64,000 bases of DNA from DATLFA01 sp039915945 (GTDB lineage: Bacteria; Actinomycetota; Acidimicrobiia; Acidimicrobiales; WLNW01), in assembly GCA_039915945.1 (NCBI GenBank), contig JBDSMH010000094.1, positions 11,837 to 75,836 of the forward strand, written 5' to 3'. Below the pieces are notes generated by a model that saw only the letters and a list, made by a program, of their open reading frames with translations, searched no databases and was not told the origin of the DNA. The position numbers were made by a program, and so were the translations under genes. Position 1 is the first letter of the stretch. Every line of letters begins with the position of its first letter. Shown here one piece after another: positions 16,153 to 24,260 of this stretch.

Positions 16153-16608
16153 ATGACGATCGTCTTCGTCCTCATCGCCATCGTGATCGTGTTCGCGATC
16201 GCCGCGGCCACTGTCGGCACGGTCGTGGCCCGTCTCGCCGACGCGCCCCGGCCGACCGTACTGAAGGTCGACGAGTCGGTGGCCTGGATCGCCGAACGCC
16301 TGCCGTTCGAGATCGCCGCCGAGATCTCCCACGACGATGTCCGCCGCATCCTCGATTGGCATCTCGACTACTTCGCCGACGTCGGCCTGGTGACCGACCA
16401 CGGCCAGGAACTCGGCGGTGCCGCAGTGCCGCTCGGGCACGCTCCGGTCATCGGGTCGACCGAAGAATCGATCGACTACGTCGTGTCCCAGGCGCTCGCC
16501 GCCGACTCGGAAATCACGTCGCTGCACGTCGTAGTGGTGCTCGACAAACAGATGGAGTACTGGCAAGAAATCGGCGTAATCGGACCGCCCGCCGAGCCCG
16601 ACGCATGA
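16153..16608 (+). CDS. Membrane-anchored hypothetical protein
   Basis: 151 aa. A single N-terminal hydrophobic segment (about residues 2-26, IVFVLIAIVIVFAIAAATVGTVV) anchors a small acidic domain with FEIAAEISHDDVRRILDWHLDYFADVGL and ITSLHVVVVLDKQMEYWQEIGVIGPP. It follows the acyl-CoA dehydrogenase by 21 nt. No family name is assigned. It is probably a cytoplasmic-facing domain on a membrane tether. Confidence 0.75.
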   Translation: MTIVFVLIAIVIVFAIAAATVGTVVARLADAPRPTVLKVDESVAWIAERLPFEIAAEISHDDVRRILDWHLDYFADVGLVTDHGQELGGAAVPLGHAPVIGSTEESIDYVVSQALAADSEITSLHVVVVLDKQMEYWQEIGVIGPPAEPDA

Positions 16609-16614
16609 CACAAT

Positions 16615-16835
16615 ATGGGGACCAAGAGAGAGGAGGTGGTCCAAATCAGTAGTAGCAGTTCATTTGGGACCTTGGAGGTGGCTGGCCGCTAGTCGGCCGC
16701 TGGTCCAGCTGGCGAATCCCTGCCAGACCACCGCTATCGAAAGCCGCCGAGATCAGTCCCGCTCGGCACGAACGGCATTTCGATGGTTCACCAGAAATCC
16801 GAATTGCCGCGGGGGAGGGTTTACCCTCCCCCGCG
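16615..16835 (+). ncRNA. Candidate structured leader RNA with short ORF and terminator
   Basis: The gap between genes is rich in secondary structure. An ATG at 16615 opens a 25-codon ORF ending TAG at 16690-16692 and containing five consecutive serines. Near-consensus ribosome-binding sequence AGGAGGTGG lies inside it (16631-16639). Hairpins: 16638-16671, 16684-16698 (GGCCG-ctagt-CGGCC), 16701-16730, 16746-16767 (GCCGAG/CTCGGC), and a 12-bp stem at 16808-16835. It could be an attenuated leader for the genes at 16860 and 17061, or a free small RNA. No Rfam family was recognised. Confidence 0.45.
16808..16835 (+). terminator. Strong GC-rich terminator hairpin (no T-tract)
   Basis: A perfect 12-bp stem, arm GCGGGGGAGGG extended by one C-G pair, with TTTA loop, 24 nt before the GTG start at 16860. 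Actinobacteria commonly use such T-less hairpins. Its position ahead of a gene suggests attenuation or the end of the candidate RNA. Confidence 0.65.
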
Positions 16836-16859
16836 TGCACGTTATGGGAAGGGAAGTAC

Positions 16860-17054
16860 GTGGTGGATCGACCGATCCGATACGAAGACAACCGGTTCCT
16901 CGGCGACAAACGGCGCCAATTCGTCTATGACCTCGATGACATCAGCGAACGATCGGTGATCGACGAACTCGTGGCGTCGGAGCAAGTGGCCACCTTCGGT
17001 CCCGACACCCTCTCCGAAGCGCGCAACCGCGGCTACCGCCTGCGCCGGGCCTAG
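16860..17054 (+). CDS. Small conserved-looking acidic protein, unknown function
   Basis: 64 aa from GTG 16860 (or GTG 16863), behind SD GGGAAGGGAAG. It reads VDRPIRYEDNRFLGDKRRQF, then VYDLDDISERSVIDELVAS and FGPDTLSEARNRGYRLRRA, with mixed charged helices and no Cys. It lies 6 nt upstream of the hydrolase gene and just after the terminator hairpin at 16808, so the two genes are likely co-transcribed. No family was recognised. Confidence 0.65.
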   Translation: MVDRPIRYEDNRFLGDKRRQFVYDLDDISERSVIDELVASEQVATFGPDTLSEARNRGYRLRRA

Positions 17055-17060
17055 GCGCGC

Positions 17061-17825
17061 ATGGCGGTGGCAACGGTCGACGTCGGCGGGTTGCGGCTCG
17101 CCGCGCACGTCGCGCGTCCCACCGGGGGTCCCCGTTCCGGCCTGCCGGGCGTCGTTCTCGTGCCGGGTTACCCATCGGGTGCCGATCGCGGCGCGTCTGC
17201 GCCGGCGACGCATCCCTCGCTGGCCGACCGCATCGCGCAAGAGATGGGCTGGGTCGCGCTGGCGCTCAATCCCAGGGGTACCAGCGGATCGCAGGGCAAC
17301 TTCTCGCTCGACGGCTGGTTCGACGATGTGTTGGCGGCCGCCGAGCACCTCAATCGCACCGAGCGCGCCAATGGCGTGTGGCTCGCCGGTTTCGGCACCG
17401 GTGGCGCGATCAGCATCTGCGCCGGAGCACGTGATCTCCGAGTGCGCGGCGTCGCCGCCCTGGGCGCGCCCGCCGACTTCGACGACTGGGCCCGCCACCC
17501 CAAGCGCCTCGTCGAGCATTCCCGGCTGGTCGGCATCATCCGCGACGCGGACTTTCCTCCGTCCATTGACGAGTGGGCGGTCGGGTTACGCGAACTGCGC
17601 GCCGCCGAGCATGCGGGTGAGCTTGCGCCCCGGGCCTTGTTGTTGGTGCACGGGAGTGAAGATCAACTTGTGCCCGAGGCCGACGCCCGGACCATCGCCG
17701 AGGCCCACGGCACGGCCGATTTGCGGATCATCCGGGGTGCCGGCCACAACCTGCGCCAGGATCCCCGGGCCATGGCGGTCCTGCTCGGTTGGCTCGATCG
17801 GCAGCGGCGGCGGGTTCCCTTCTAG
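17061..17825 (+). CDS. Alpha/beta hydrolase-fold protein lacking the nucleophile serine
   Basis: 254 aa. Alpha/beta hydrolase features: VVLVPGYPSG (oxyanion-hole region), ALNPRGTSGS, HGSEDQLVP with acid Asp201, and GAGHNLRQ with His229. At the nucleophile elbow the expected GxSxG reads GFGTGG, so the residue at position 112 is Gly (codon GGC at 17394). The acid and His remain. Either it is a non-catalytic relative or chemistry depends on another residue. It is preceded by the 64-aa gene. Confidence 0.85.
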   Translation: MAVATVDVGGLRLAAHVARPTGGPRSGLPGVVLVPGYPSGADRGASAPATHPSLADRIAQEMGWVALALNPRGTSGSQGNFSLDGWFDDVLAAAEHLNRTERANGVWLAGFGTGGAISICAGARDLRVRGVAALGAPADFDDWARHPKRLVEHSRLVGIIRDADFPPSIDEWAVGLRELRAAEHAGELAPRALLLVHGSEDQLVPEADARTIAEAHGTADLRIIRGAGHNLRQDPRAMAVLLGWLDRQRRRVPF

Positions 17826-18026
17826 CCCGCATGAATGACTGCAACTGGTCGCTCGCCTCATGCCCGGACCCGCGGCCACGCGGCATCATTGACGTGACCT
17901 CAAACGCCACAGGGATCCTGGATCATGGCATCACAGCCGAGTACTCTCGGTCAATTACGTAGAGCGGCAGTGAACTTGCGACAGGACACCAAGCGTTCGA
18001 CCGAGCGGCCAAGGGAGGAGATCGAC

Positions 18027-18746
18027 GTGCCAGACGCTTCTACGGCCGACGGGGTCGTGTCGGTTCGCCGCGATCTGACCACGGTTGCCGCAGCGGTCAA
18101 CGGCGTTGGTCCGAGCGCGTCGGTCGGTAGCAACGTCGTTCGCCACGTTGGTGCGTACGATCGTTTCTTCAAACGTTGCATCGACCTTTTCGGTTCGTTC
18201 ATCTGTGTGGTGATCCTGTTACCGGTCATCGCCGGCGTTGCCCTCGCGGTGCGTTTGATGCTCGGCCCCAACATCTTCTTCTGCCAAGAACGCGTCGGCC
18301 GTAACGGCAAGACCTTCCGCATGATCAAGTTTCGTTCGATGATGCACGACCGTCGTTCCGACAGTGCAGATTTCACGGGTAGCGATCGCCGGCAAACCCA
18401 CAAGAGCCTCAACGATCCGCGCCATACACCGGTCGGTCGCTTCATTCGCATGTGGAGCCTCGACGAGTTGCCGCAACTGTTCAACGTCCTGAAGGGCGAC
18501 ATGAGCCTCGTTGGTCCCCGGCCTGAGTTGGTGCGTGTCGCGCAGGCCCACAACCTCGTCGACCATCCGCGCCACCTCGTGCGTCCGGGCATCACCGGCT
18601 TGTGGCAGGTCTCGCGCCAACGCAGTTCGCTGTTGCACGAGAACGTGCACATCGATACCGAATACGTTGCGCACGTGACGTTCATCGGCGACGTCAAGAT
18701 CCTGCTACGCACAGTGGGCGCCGTACTGCACGCACGCGGACGCTGA
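18027..18746 (+). CDS. Sugar phosphotransferase (bacterial sugar transferase family)
   Basis: 239 aa. It starts undecaprenyl-phosphate-linked glycan assembly by transferring a sugar phosphate at the membrane. A re-entrant membrane helix (FFKRCIDLFGSFICVVILLPVI) precedes FCQERVGRNGKTFRMIKFRSM, DELPQLFNVLKGDMSLVGPRPE and GITGLWQVSRQRS, the catalytic core of WbaP/PglC-like enzymes. GTG 18027 is preferred over ATG 17925 because AAGGGAGGAG sits 6 nt before it. It faces the gmd-fcl pair, suggesting an exopolysaccharide or glycan locus. The sugar is unknown. Confidence 0.88.
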   Translation: MPDASTADGVVSVRRDLTTVAAAVNGVGPSASVGSNVVRHVGAYDRFFKRCIDLFGSFICVVILLPVIAGVALAVRLMLGPNIFFCQERVGRNGKTFRMIKFRSMMHDRRSDSADFTGSDRRQTHKSLNDPRHTPVGRFIRMWSLDELPQLFNVLKGDMSLVGPRPELVRVAQAHNLVDHPRHLVRPGITGLWQVSRQRSSLLHENVHIDTEYVAHVTFIGDVKILLRTVGAVLHARGR

Positions 18747-18793
18747 GTGGTTCGACGGCGGCTTCCGCCACGCTTGGCAACTTTCTGAGCGAG

Positions 18794-18818
18794 AAAACGC
18801 ACACGCAGTGTGCGTTTT
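18794..18818. terminator. Bidirectional intrinsic terminator
   Basis: Perfect 11-bp stem AAAACGCACAC / GTGTGCGTTTT with loop GCA, followed by T-run on + and T-run on - (from the A-run). It lies between the convergent sugar transferase and gmd genes and is the clearest intrinsic terminator in the window. Confidence 0.85.
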
Positions 18819-18849
18819 TGCTACGAAATCGGCAGCGAGCGGCCGTCTC

Positions 18850-18909
18850 GATCACGCCTCGCTCGATCAGGCCGTCATCGATCAGGCCGTCATCGATCAG
18901 GCAGTGCTC
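18850..18909. repeat. Four 15-bp tandem repeats at the gmd stop codon
   Basis: Units begin at 18850, 18865, 18880 and 18895. The two middle ones are identical (GATCAGGCCGTCATC) and the outer two are diverged. The last unit runs into the gmd stop codon at 18908-18910, so the array extends the 3' end of the gene. No other function is apparent. Confidence 0.8.
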
Positions 18910-19942
18910 AATCAGGGGACGCGAGATCGGCGTCGACCATCATCGCCACGAGCTGATCGAACTTGACGGCGGGCTCCCACCCGAGTTCACGCTTGGCTTT
19001 GGATGGGTCGCCGAGCAAGATCTCGACTTCGGACGGCCGGTGGTAGCGCGGGTGCACGCGCACGTGCTTCTCCCAGTCGAGTCCGACGTGGCGAAACGCG
19101 GCTTCGCAGAACTCGCGCACTGTGTGTGCTTCGCCGGTGGCGACGACATAGTCGTCGGGCGTGTCGACTTGCAGCATGCGCCACATCGCATCGACGTAGT
19201 CACCGGCAAAACCCCAATCACGCGCGGCATCGAGATTGCCGAGAAACAGATGCTCTTGCTTGCCCTGCACGATGCGCGAAACACCGCGAGTGATCTTTCG
19301 CGTCACGAACGTCTCTCCGCGTCGCGGGCTCTCGTGATTGAAGAGGATGCCGTTGACCGCGAACATGCCGTATGCCTCGCGGTAGTTGACCGTGGCCCAG
19401 TACGCGAACACCTTGGCGACGCCATAGGGACTGCGCGGATGAAAGCGCGTGTCTTCGTTCTGCGGCGGGGGCGACGAGCCGAACATCTCTGACGACGATG
19501 CTTGATAGAAGCGCACCGGGCCGCCGTATTGACGAATCGCTTCGAGCACGCGCGTCGTACCGACCGCAGTTGCTTCGGCGGTGTACTCCGGCATTTCGAA
19601 GCTGACTTGCACATGGCTCTGCGCGGCGAGGTGGTACACCTCGTCGGGCTGGATCTGCGCGAGAAGACGCGTCAACAAGGTCGAGTCGGTCACGTCGCCG
19701 TAGTGCAAGTAGAGGCGACGATCCTCGTGGTATGGATCTTGGTAGATGTGGTCGAGGCGATGTGTGTTGATCATCGAGGACCGGCGCACGACGCCGTGGA
19801 CCTCGTAGCCCTTTTGCATCAGTTGTTCGGCGAGATAAGAGCCGTCTTGGCCCCCGATGCCGGTGATGAGCGCCCGGCGGCCGATCAGACCTGAACGCCG
19901 GTCGTGCCCCGTAGCTGCTCTTGGGTCTGACTGAGATACCAC
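18908..19942 (-). CDS. gmd: GDP-mannose 4,6-dehydratase
   Basis: 344 aa from GTG 19942. It makes GDP-4-keto-6-deoxymannose, first step to GDP-fucose. Motifs: ALITGIGGQDGSYLAEQL (NADP-binding), GVVRRSSMINTHRLDH, ASSSEMFG, YGVAKVFAYW (catalytic Tyr/Lys), FNHESPRRGETFVTRKI. No ATG/GTG lies nearer the usual start before ALITG, so it overlaps the fcl 3' end by 58 nt; a rare codon around 19888 is possible. fcl directly upstream encodes the next enzyme. Confidence 0.93.
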   Translation of the reverse strand: MVSQSDPRAATGHDRRSGLIGRRALITGIGGQDGSYLAEQLMQKGYEVHGVVRRSSMINTHRLDHIYQDPYHEDRRLYLHYGDVTDSTLLTRLLAQIQPDEVYHLAAQSHVQVSFEMPEYTAEATAVGTTRVLEAIRQYGGPVRFYQASSSEMFGSSPPPQNEDTRFHPRSPYGVAKVFAYWATVNYREAYGMFAVNGILFNHESPRRGETFVTRKITRGVSRIVQGKQEHLFLGNLDAARDWGFAGDYVDAMWRMLQVDTPDDYVVATGEAHTVREFCEAAFRHVGLDWEKHVRVHPRYHRPSEVEILLGDPSKAKRELGWEPAVKFDQLVAMMVDADLASPD

Positions 19943-20856
19943 CGGTAGGTCTCCTCGATGCCTAGCCCTAGGCCAATCTTCGGCCCCCAACCCAGCTCCT
20001 TGAGCTTTGTGACGTCGAGAAGCTTGCGCGGCGTGCCGTCGGGCTTGGACAGGTCGTGTTCGATCGTCACCGACGGATAGACGATATCGCGCACCATGTG
20101 GGCCAGTTCGAGGATGGTGACGTCCTCACCCGTGCCCACGTTGATGTGCTTGTCGCCGGTGTAGTGATCCATGAGAAACATGCAGGCATCAGCAAGATCA
20201 TCGACATGCAGGAATTCGCGGCGAGGGCTGCCCGTGCCCCAGATGACGACGGAATCCGCGCCACTCACCCGGGCATCGTGGAATTTGCGGATCATCGCCG
20301 GCAATACGTGGCTCGACTCGAGGTCGAAGTTGTCGTGGGGCCCGTAGAGGTTGGTCGGCATGGCAGAGATGAAGTCGCACCCGTATTGATGGGCGTAGGC
20401 CTGACAGAGCTTGATGCCCGCGATCTTCGCGATGGCGTAGGGCTCGTTGGTCGGTTCGAGCTGACCGTTGAGCAACTCGTCTTCACTGATGGGTTGATGC
20501 GCGAGGCGCGGATAGATGCACGAGCTGCCGAGGTACAACAACTTGTGCACGTCGGTCAGATAGGACGCATGCACCACGGTGGCGTGAATCATCATGTTGT
20601 CGTAGAGGAACTCGGCCGGATACGTCGCGTTTGCGAGGATGCCACCGACCTTGCCGGCGACGAGGAAGACGTACTCGGGTCGGTTCTGCTCGAACCAGAC
20701 ATTGACCGCGGCCTGATCGCGGAGATCGAGCTCGCTGCGCCGGACGAGCAACAGGTTGTCGTATCCGGCGGAGCGGAGGCGCCGCACGATGGCGGAGCCG
20801 ACTAGACCACCGTGGCCGGCCACGAAGATCCGGGCGTCTTTCGGCATGGGGTTCAT
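19885..20856 (-). CDS. fcl: GDP-L-fucose synthase
   Basis: 323 aa. It epimerises and reduces the Gmd product to GDP-L-fucose. The NADP motif GHGGLVGSAIVRRL, LGSSCIYP, YAIAKIAGIKLC (catalytic Tyr-x3-Lys), MPTNLYGPHDNFD and RREFLHVDDLADA are diagnostic. ATG 20856 is chosen because a TACTCT box (20866-20871 on the minus strand) lies 9 nt before it; ATGs at 20862 and a GTG at 20880 are also in frame. It forms an overlapping operon with gmd. Confidence 0.94.
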   Translation of the reverse strand: MNPMPKDARIFVAGHGGLVGSAIVRRLRSAGYDNLLLVRRSELDLRDQAAVNVWFEQNRPEYVFLVAGKVGGILANATYPAEFLYDNMMIHATVVHASYLTDVHKLLYLGSSCIYPRLAHQPISEDELLNGQLEPTNEPYAIAKIAGIKLCQAYAHQYGCDFISAMPTNLYGPHDNFDLESSHVLPAMIRKFHDARVSGADSVVIWGTGSPRREFLHVDDLADACMFLMDHYTGDKHINVGTGEDVTILELAHMVRDIVYPSVTIEHDLSKPDGTPRKLLDVTKLKELGWGPKIGLGLGIEETYRWYLSQTQEQLRGTTGVQV

Positions 20857-20981
20857 AGCCATCTCAGAGTAGCCAGACACCGTCGAATTTCGACACCGGT
20901 CGTTCGGCCTACCCGAGCGCGTCCGGGGTGGGGGCCGAGTCCCATTCGCCGCACATGGGGCAAACGTGGTCTACTTTCGCC

Positions 20982-21971
20982 GTGAGCGAGACTATCGATA
21001 CCGTCAACACGCTCGAGTACCAATACACCCGCACGACCGGCCCGTATATCGGCCCGTTCCTCACCGCACTCCGTGACGGCAAGTTGATCGCCAACAAGAT
21101 CGACGGCCGCACTTTTTGCCCCCCGCTCGAATACGACCCCAACACTGGGGCCGAGGCGCCGGCAGAGTTCGTAGAGGTCGGCCCGGGCGGTACGGTCGTC
21201 GGTTGGACATGGATCGCCGAGCCGTCAGAAAAGCACCCCTTTCCGCATCCGTTCGCGTTTGCGTTGATCAAGATCGACGGGACCGACGTGCCGATGGTGC
21301 ACGCGGTCGACGCCGGTTCGATCGACGAAATGGCGACGCTGATGCGGGTGTCGGCCCAGTACCGCGAGGAGCGCCACGGCGCGATCACCGACGTGTACTT
21401 CGTGCCGCTGGCCAAGGCGCAGGTCCAGACGATCACCCCCGGCGAGGGCACGGTGGAGATCACCGAGCACCTGATCTCGCTCAAGGTCCGCGACCAGCTG
21501 TACCCGCACCGCCAACGCTTCGCCAAGGGTTTGCTGGCCGGCAAGATCATCGGGCAGAAGAGCCCGGTGTCGGGCAAGGTCTACGTACCGGGCCGCGGCT
21601 ACGACAATCTCGAGCGCGTGCCGCTGACCGAAGCCGACGAGGTCGTAGTGGCCGACCGGGGCACCGTGGTGGCGTTCACGGTCATCACGCCGGTGCAGTA
21701 CTACGGGCAGAAAGAGACCGAGCCCTACATCCGGTGCTCGATCCTGCTCGACAACAGCGATTCACCGATCATGGGTGTCGACGTCCGCCACATCCCACTC
21801 GCCGACTTCCGGGCGGGCATGCGCTTGGGTGCCGAATGGAAGGAGCCGGCCGACCGTTCGGTCGCCGGGCTCGACAACCGCGGCGGCAACTGGGACGAGG
21901 TCATCGATCGATGGACACCCACCGGCGAGCCCGACGTCGATTTCGAGAAGTTCAAGGAACACACGTGGTGA
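20982..21971 (+). CDS. Tandem DUF35 (OB-fold acyl-CoA-associated) protein
   Basis: 329 aa from GTG 20982, close behind a TACTTT box. Two DUF35-like halves are visible: residues about 20-140 (GPFLTALRDGKLIANKIDGRTFCPPLEYDP, WTWIAEP) and about 165-300 (RFAKGLLAGKIIGQKSPVSGKVYVP, VVAFTVITPV). The zinc-ribbon cysteines of typical DUF35 are mostly lost; one Cys remains in half 1. DUF35 proteins partner thiolase-fold proteins, and two such genes follow. It is probably the structural partner of a retro-aldolase or thiolase complex. Confidence 0.8.
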   Translation: MSETIDTVNTLEYQYTRTTGPYIGPFLTALRDGKLIANKIDGRTFCPPLEYDPNTGAEAPAEFVEVGPGGTVVGWTWIAEPSEKHPFPHPFAFALIKIDGTDVPMVHAVDAGSIDEMATLMRVSAQYREERHGAITDVYFVPLAKAQVQTITPGEGTVEITEHLISLKVRDQLYPHRQRFAKGLLAGKIIGQKSPVSGKVYVPGRGYDNLERVPLTEADEVVVADRGTVVAFTVITPVQYYGQKETEPYIRCSILLDNSDSPIMGVDVRHIPLADFRAGMRLGAEWKEPADRSVAGLDNRGGNWDEVIDRWTPTGEPDVDFEKFKEHTW

Positions 21972-21978
21972 CTGGCCG

Positions 21979-23049
21979 ATGACTGCATCCGACAACACCG
22001 ACATCGCGATCGTCGCGGTCTCACAGACCCCGTCGTATCGCCGCTACAACGACAGCGAACCGCGCATGATCATGGACTGTGTCAACGACCTGTTGACACA
22101 GACCGGCCTCGATCGTCACGACATCGGCTTCACCATCGCCGGCAGTTGCGACTACCTGTCGGGCATGCCGTTCGCCTTCGTGCAGAACATCGACGGCGTG
22201 GGCGCGTGGCCTCCTGTCTATGAGAGCCACGTCGAGATGGACGGTGCGTGGGCATTGTTCGAGGCGTGGATTCGCTTGCAACTGGGCGACATCGACATCG
22301 CACTCGTCAGCGGTTCGGGCAAGTCGTCGCCCGGCACACCGCGCCACGTGTTCCCGTTGCAGACCGACCCTTACGTGATGGCGCCGCTCGGCCTCGACTA
22401 CGTGTCGCTGGCCGGCATCCAGGCCCGCGCGCTCATCGAGGCGGGCAAGGCGACCGAACGCGATTTCGCCGAGATCGTGGCCCGCAGCCGCGCTGCGGCG
22501 ATGAGCAATCCCTACGCCCAGGTCAAGAACGGCGTGTCGGTCGACGATCTCCTGGCGAAGCCCTACTACGCCGCGCCGCTGCGCTCGCATGATCTGCCGC
22601 CCATCTCCGATGGTGCCGCGGCGATGATCATCGCCCGCGGCGATCGCGCCCGTGAGCTCACCGACAATCCGGTCTACATCCGCAACATCGATCATCGGAT
22701 GGAATCTCACTACCCCGGCCTGCGCGATCTGACCACATCGGTGTCGACCAAGATGGCGGCAGCCAACACCGGCGTGGCCGACGGTCCCATCGACGTGGCC
22801 GAGTTGTCGGTCAACTACAGCCACGAAGAGATCATCCTGCGCGAGGCACTCGGTCTGCTCGGTCACGACAATGTCAATCCATCGGGCGGGCCGTTGGCCG
22901 GTCATCCTGTGATGGCAACGGGCCTCATCCGCGTGATCGAAGTTGCGCAACGCATCAAGAACGGTGCCGCCAATCGGGGCGTTGCCCACGCGTCGAGCGG
23001 GGCCTGTCTTCAGCAAAACCTGGTCTGCGTCTTGGAAGGGAGCAACTGA
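21979..23049 (+). CDS. Thiolase-fold lipid-transfer protein (Ltp-like), subunit A
   Basis: 356 aa. It has the thiolase fold of SCP-x/Ltp proteins: IAIVAVSQTPS at the N-terminus, LPPISDGAAAMIIA, VAELSVNYSHEE, and NPSGGPLAGHPVMATGLIRVIE with GVAHASSGACLQQN. The loop where thiolases have their nucleophile Cys reads ESHVEMDGAWALFEA, without Cys. With the upstream DUF35 gene this recalls Ltp2-type steroid side-chain aldolases. It starts 7 nt after the DUF35 stop and shares one base with the next gene (TGATG). Confidence 0.82.
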   Translation: MTASDNTDIAIVAVSQTPSYRRYNDSEPRMIMDCVNDLLTQTGLDRHDIGFTIAGSCDYLSGMPFAFVQNIDGVGAWPPVYESHVEMDGAWALFEAWIRLQLGDIDIALVSGSGKSSPGTPRHVFPLQTDPYVMAPLGLDYVSLAGIQARALIEAGKATERDFAEIVARSRAAAMSNPYAQVKNGVSVDDLLAKPYYAAPLRSHDLPPISDGAAAMIIARGDRARELTDNPVYIRNIDHRMESHYPGLRDLTTSVSTKMAAANTGVADGPIDVAELSVNYSHEEIILREALGLLGHDNVNPSGGPLAGHPVMATGLIRVIEVAQRIKNGAANRGVAHASSGACLQQNLVCVLEGSN

Positions 23050-24206
23050 TGGCTGTTCCTTGTGCAGTGATCGGCATCGGCCAAACGAAGTACAAGAGTC
23101 GCCGGCCCGATGTCTCGCTCGAGGGTCTGGTCCGCGAAGCGGCACTGCGGGCACTCGACGACGCAGAGTTGACGTTCAAGGACATCGACGCCATTGTGCT
23201 CGGCAAGGCACCCGACGCGCTCGAAGGCGTGATGATGCCCGAGCTGTCGCTGGGCGACGCCATCGGTGCCGTCGGTAAGCCGATCCACCGCGTGCACACC
23301 GCGGGCTCGGTGGGTGCGTCGACTGCCGTCTCGGGAGTGACCCTGGTGGAATCCGGGCGTTACGAACGGGTTCTGGTGGTCTGCTACGAGAAGCAATCCG
23401 AAGGCAATGCCACGTGGGCGCTCTCGGGTGGTCGCTCCGGCGGTCAAGGCGCGGGCGGCACGTTCGCTCCGTGGATCCGCAACTACATCCAGCGGTCCAA
23501 GGCACCTGAGCACATCGGTTGGATGGTGGCCGTCAAAGATCGCAAGAACGCGCTCAAGAATCCCTACGCGCATTTGCATCTGAAGGACATCTCGATAGAA
23601 AAGGTCAAAGAGTCCCCGATGCTGTGGGACCCGTTGCACTACCTCGAGTCGTGCCCGTCGTCGGACGGCGCAGCCGCGGTCGTGCTCGGCGGCGAGGCCG
23701 CAGCCAAGAAGGCACCCCGTCCACCCGCATGGGTCATCGCGCACGCGAAGCGAACCGAGTTCGGGCAATTCCCCGGACGCGACACGGTCAAGCCGCAAGC
23801 AGGTGTCGATTGCGCTCGCGAGCTCTACAAGAAGGCCGGCATCACCAACCCGCTCAAGCAGGTCGACTGCGCCGAGCTGTACGTGCCGTTCTCGTGGTAC
23901 GAGCCCATGTGGCTCGAAGGCCACCTCATCGTCGAAGAAGGCGAAGGGTGGAAGGTGACCGACCGCGGCGACACCGAGATCGGTGGGGCATTCCCCGTCA
24001 ACATGTCGGGTGGCGTGCTGTCGTCCAATCCGATCGGCGCGTCGGGTCTCATCCGTTGTCTCGAGGCGGCCAATCAGGTGCGCGGCACGGCGGGCGACTA
24101 CCAGGTCGACGGAGCCAAAGTGGCCATCGGCCATGCCTACGGTGGTGCGGCGCAGTATTTCGCGATGTGGATCGTCAGCTCCGACCTGCAGCCGACATTC
24201 AAGTAA
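23049..24206 (+). CDS. Thiolase-fold lipid-transfer protein (Ltp-like), subunit B
   Basis: 385 aa. Motifs: AVIGIGQTKYKSRRPDVSLEGLVREAA, PSSDGAAAVVLG, CAELYVPFSWYEPMWLEG, and SGGVLSSNPIGASGLIRCLEA with GHAYGGAAQYFAMWI. The nucleophile loop is VHTAGSVGASTAV, lacking the thiolase Cys, and the C-terminal Cys/His element is replaced by GHAYGGAAQ. A hetero-oligomer with the preceding protein and the tandem DUF35 protein is plausible. The start overlaps the upstream stop. A 15-bp tandem duplication spans its stop codon. Confidence 0.82.
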   Translation: MAVPCAVIGIGQTKYKSRRPDVSLEGLVREAALRALDDAELTFKDIDAIVLGKAPDALEGVMMPELSLGDAIGAVGKPIHRVHTAGSVGASTAVSGVTLVESGRYERVLVVCYEKQSEGNATWALSGGRSGGQGAGGTFAPWIRNYIQRSKAPEHIGWMVAVKDRKNALKNPYAHLHLKDISIEKVKESPMLWDPLHYLESCPSSDGAAAVVLGGEAAAKKAPRPPAWVIAHAKRTEFGQFPGRDTVKPQAGVDCARELYKKAGITNPLKQVDCAELYVPFSWYEPMWLEGHLIVEEGEGWKVTDRGDTEIGGAFPVNMSGGVLSSNPIGASGLIRCLEAANQVRGTAGDYQVDGAKVAIGHAYGGAAQYFAMWIVSSDLQPTFK

Positions 24207-24241
24207 CCGGCGTTCAACCAACCGGCATTCAACCAACCGAC
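24197..24241 (+). repeat. Three 15-bp tandem repeats across a stop codon
   Basis: Units begin at 24197, 24212 and 24227 (consensus ATTCAACCAACCGGC). The first contains the last codons and TAA stop of the Ltp-like gene; later copies carry CCA in place of TAA. They lie directly before the SDR gene at 24261. Confidence 0.8.
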
Positions 24242-24260
24242 GACAGCAGGGTGCATGCAC

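Noticed and set aside
16664..16930. 88-codon ORF across the structured region
   Set aside because: It runs through the terminator hairpin and overlaps the better supported 64-aa gene; no SD and no domain.
17925..18026. N-terminal extension of the sugar transferase to ATG 17925
   Set aside because: The strong SD 6 nt before GTG 18027 and the family length favour the shorter protein.
21979..24206. Ordinary biosynthetic or degradative thiolases
   Set aside because: The nucleophile Cys loop residue is absent in both proteins, so a standard thiolase label would mislead.
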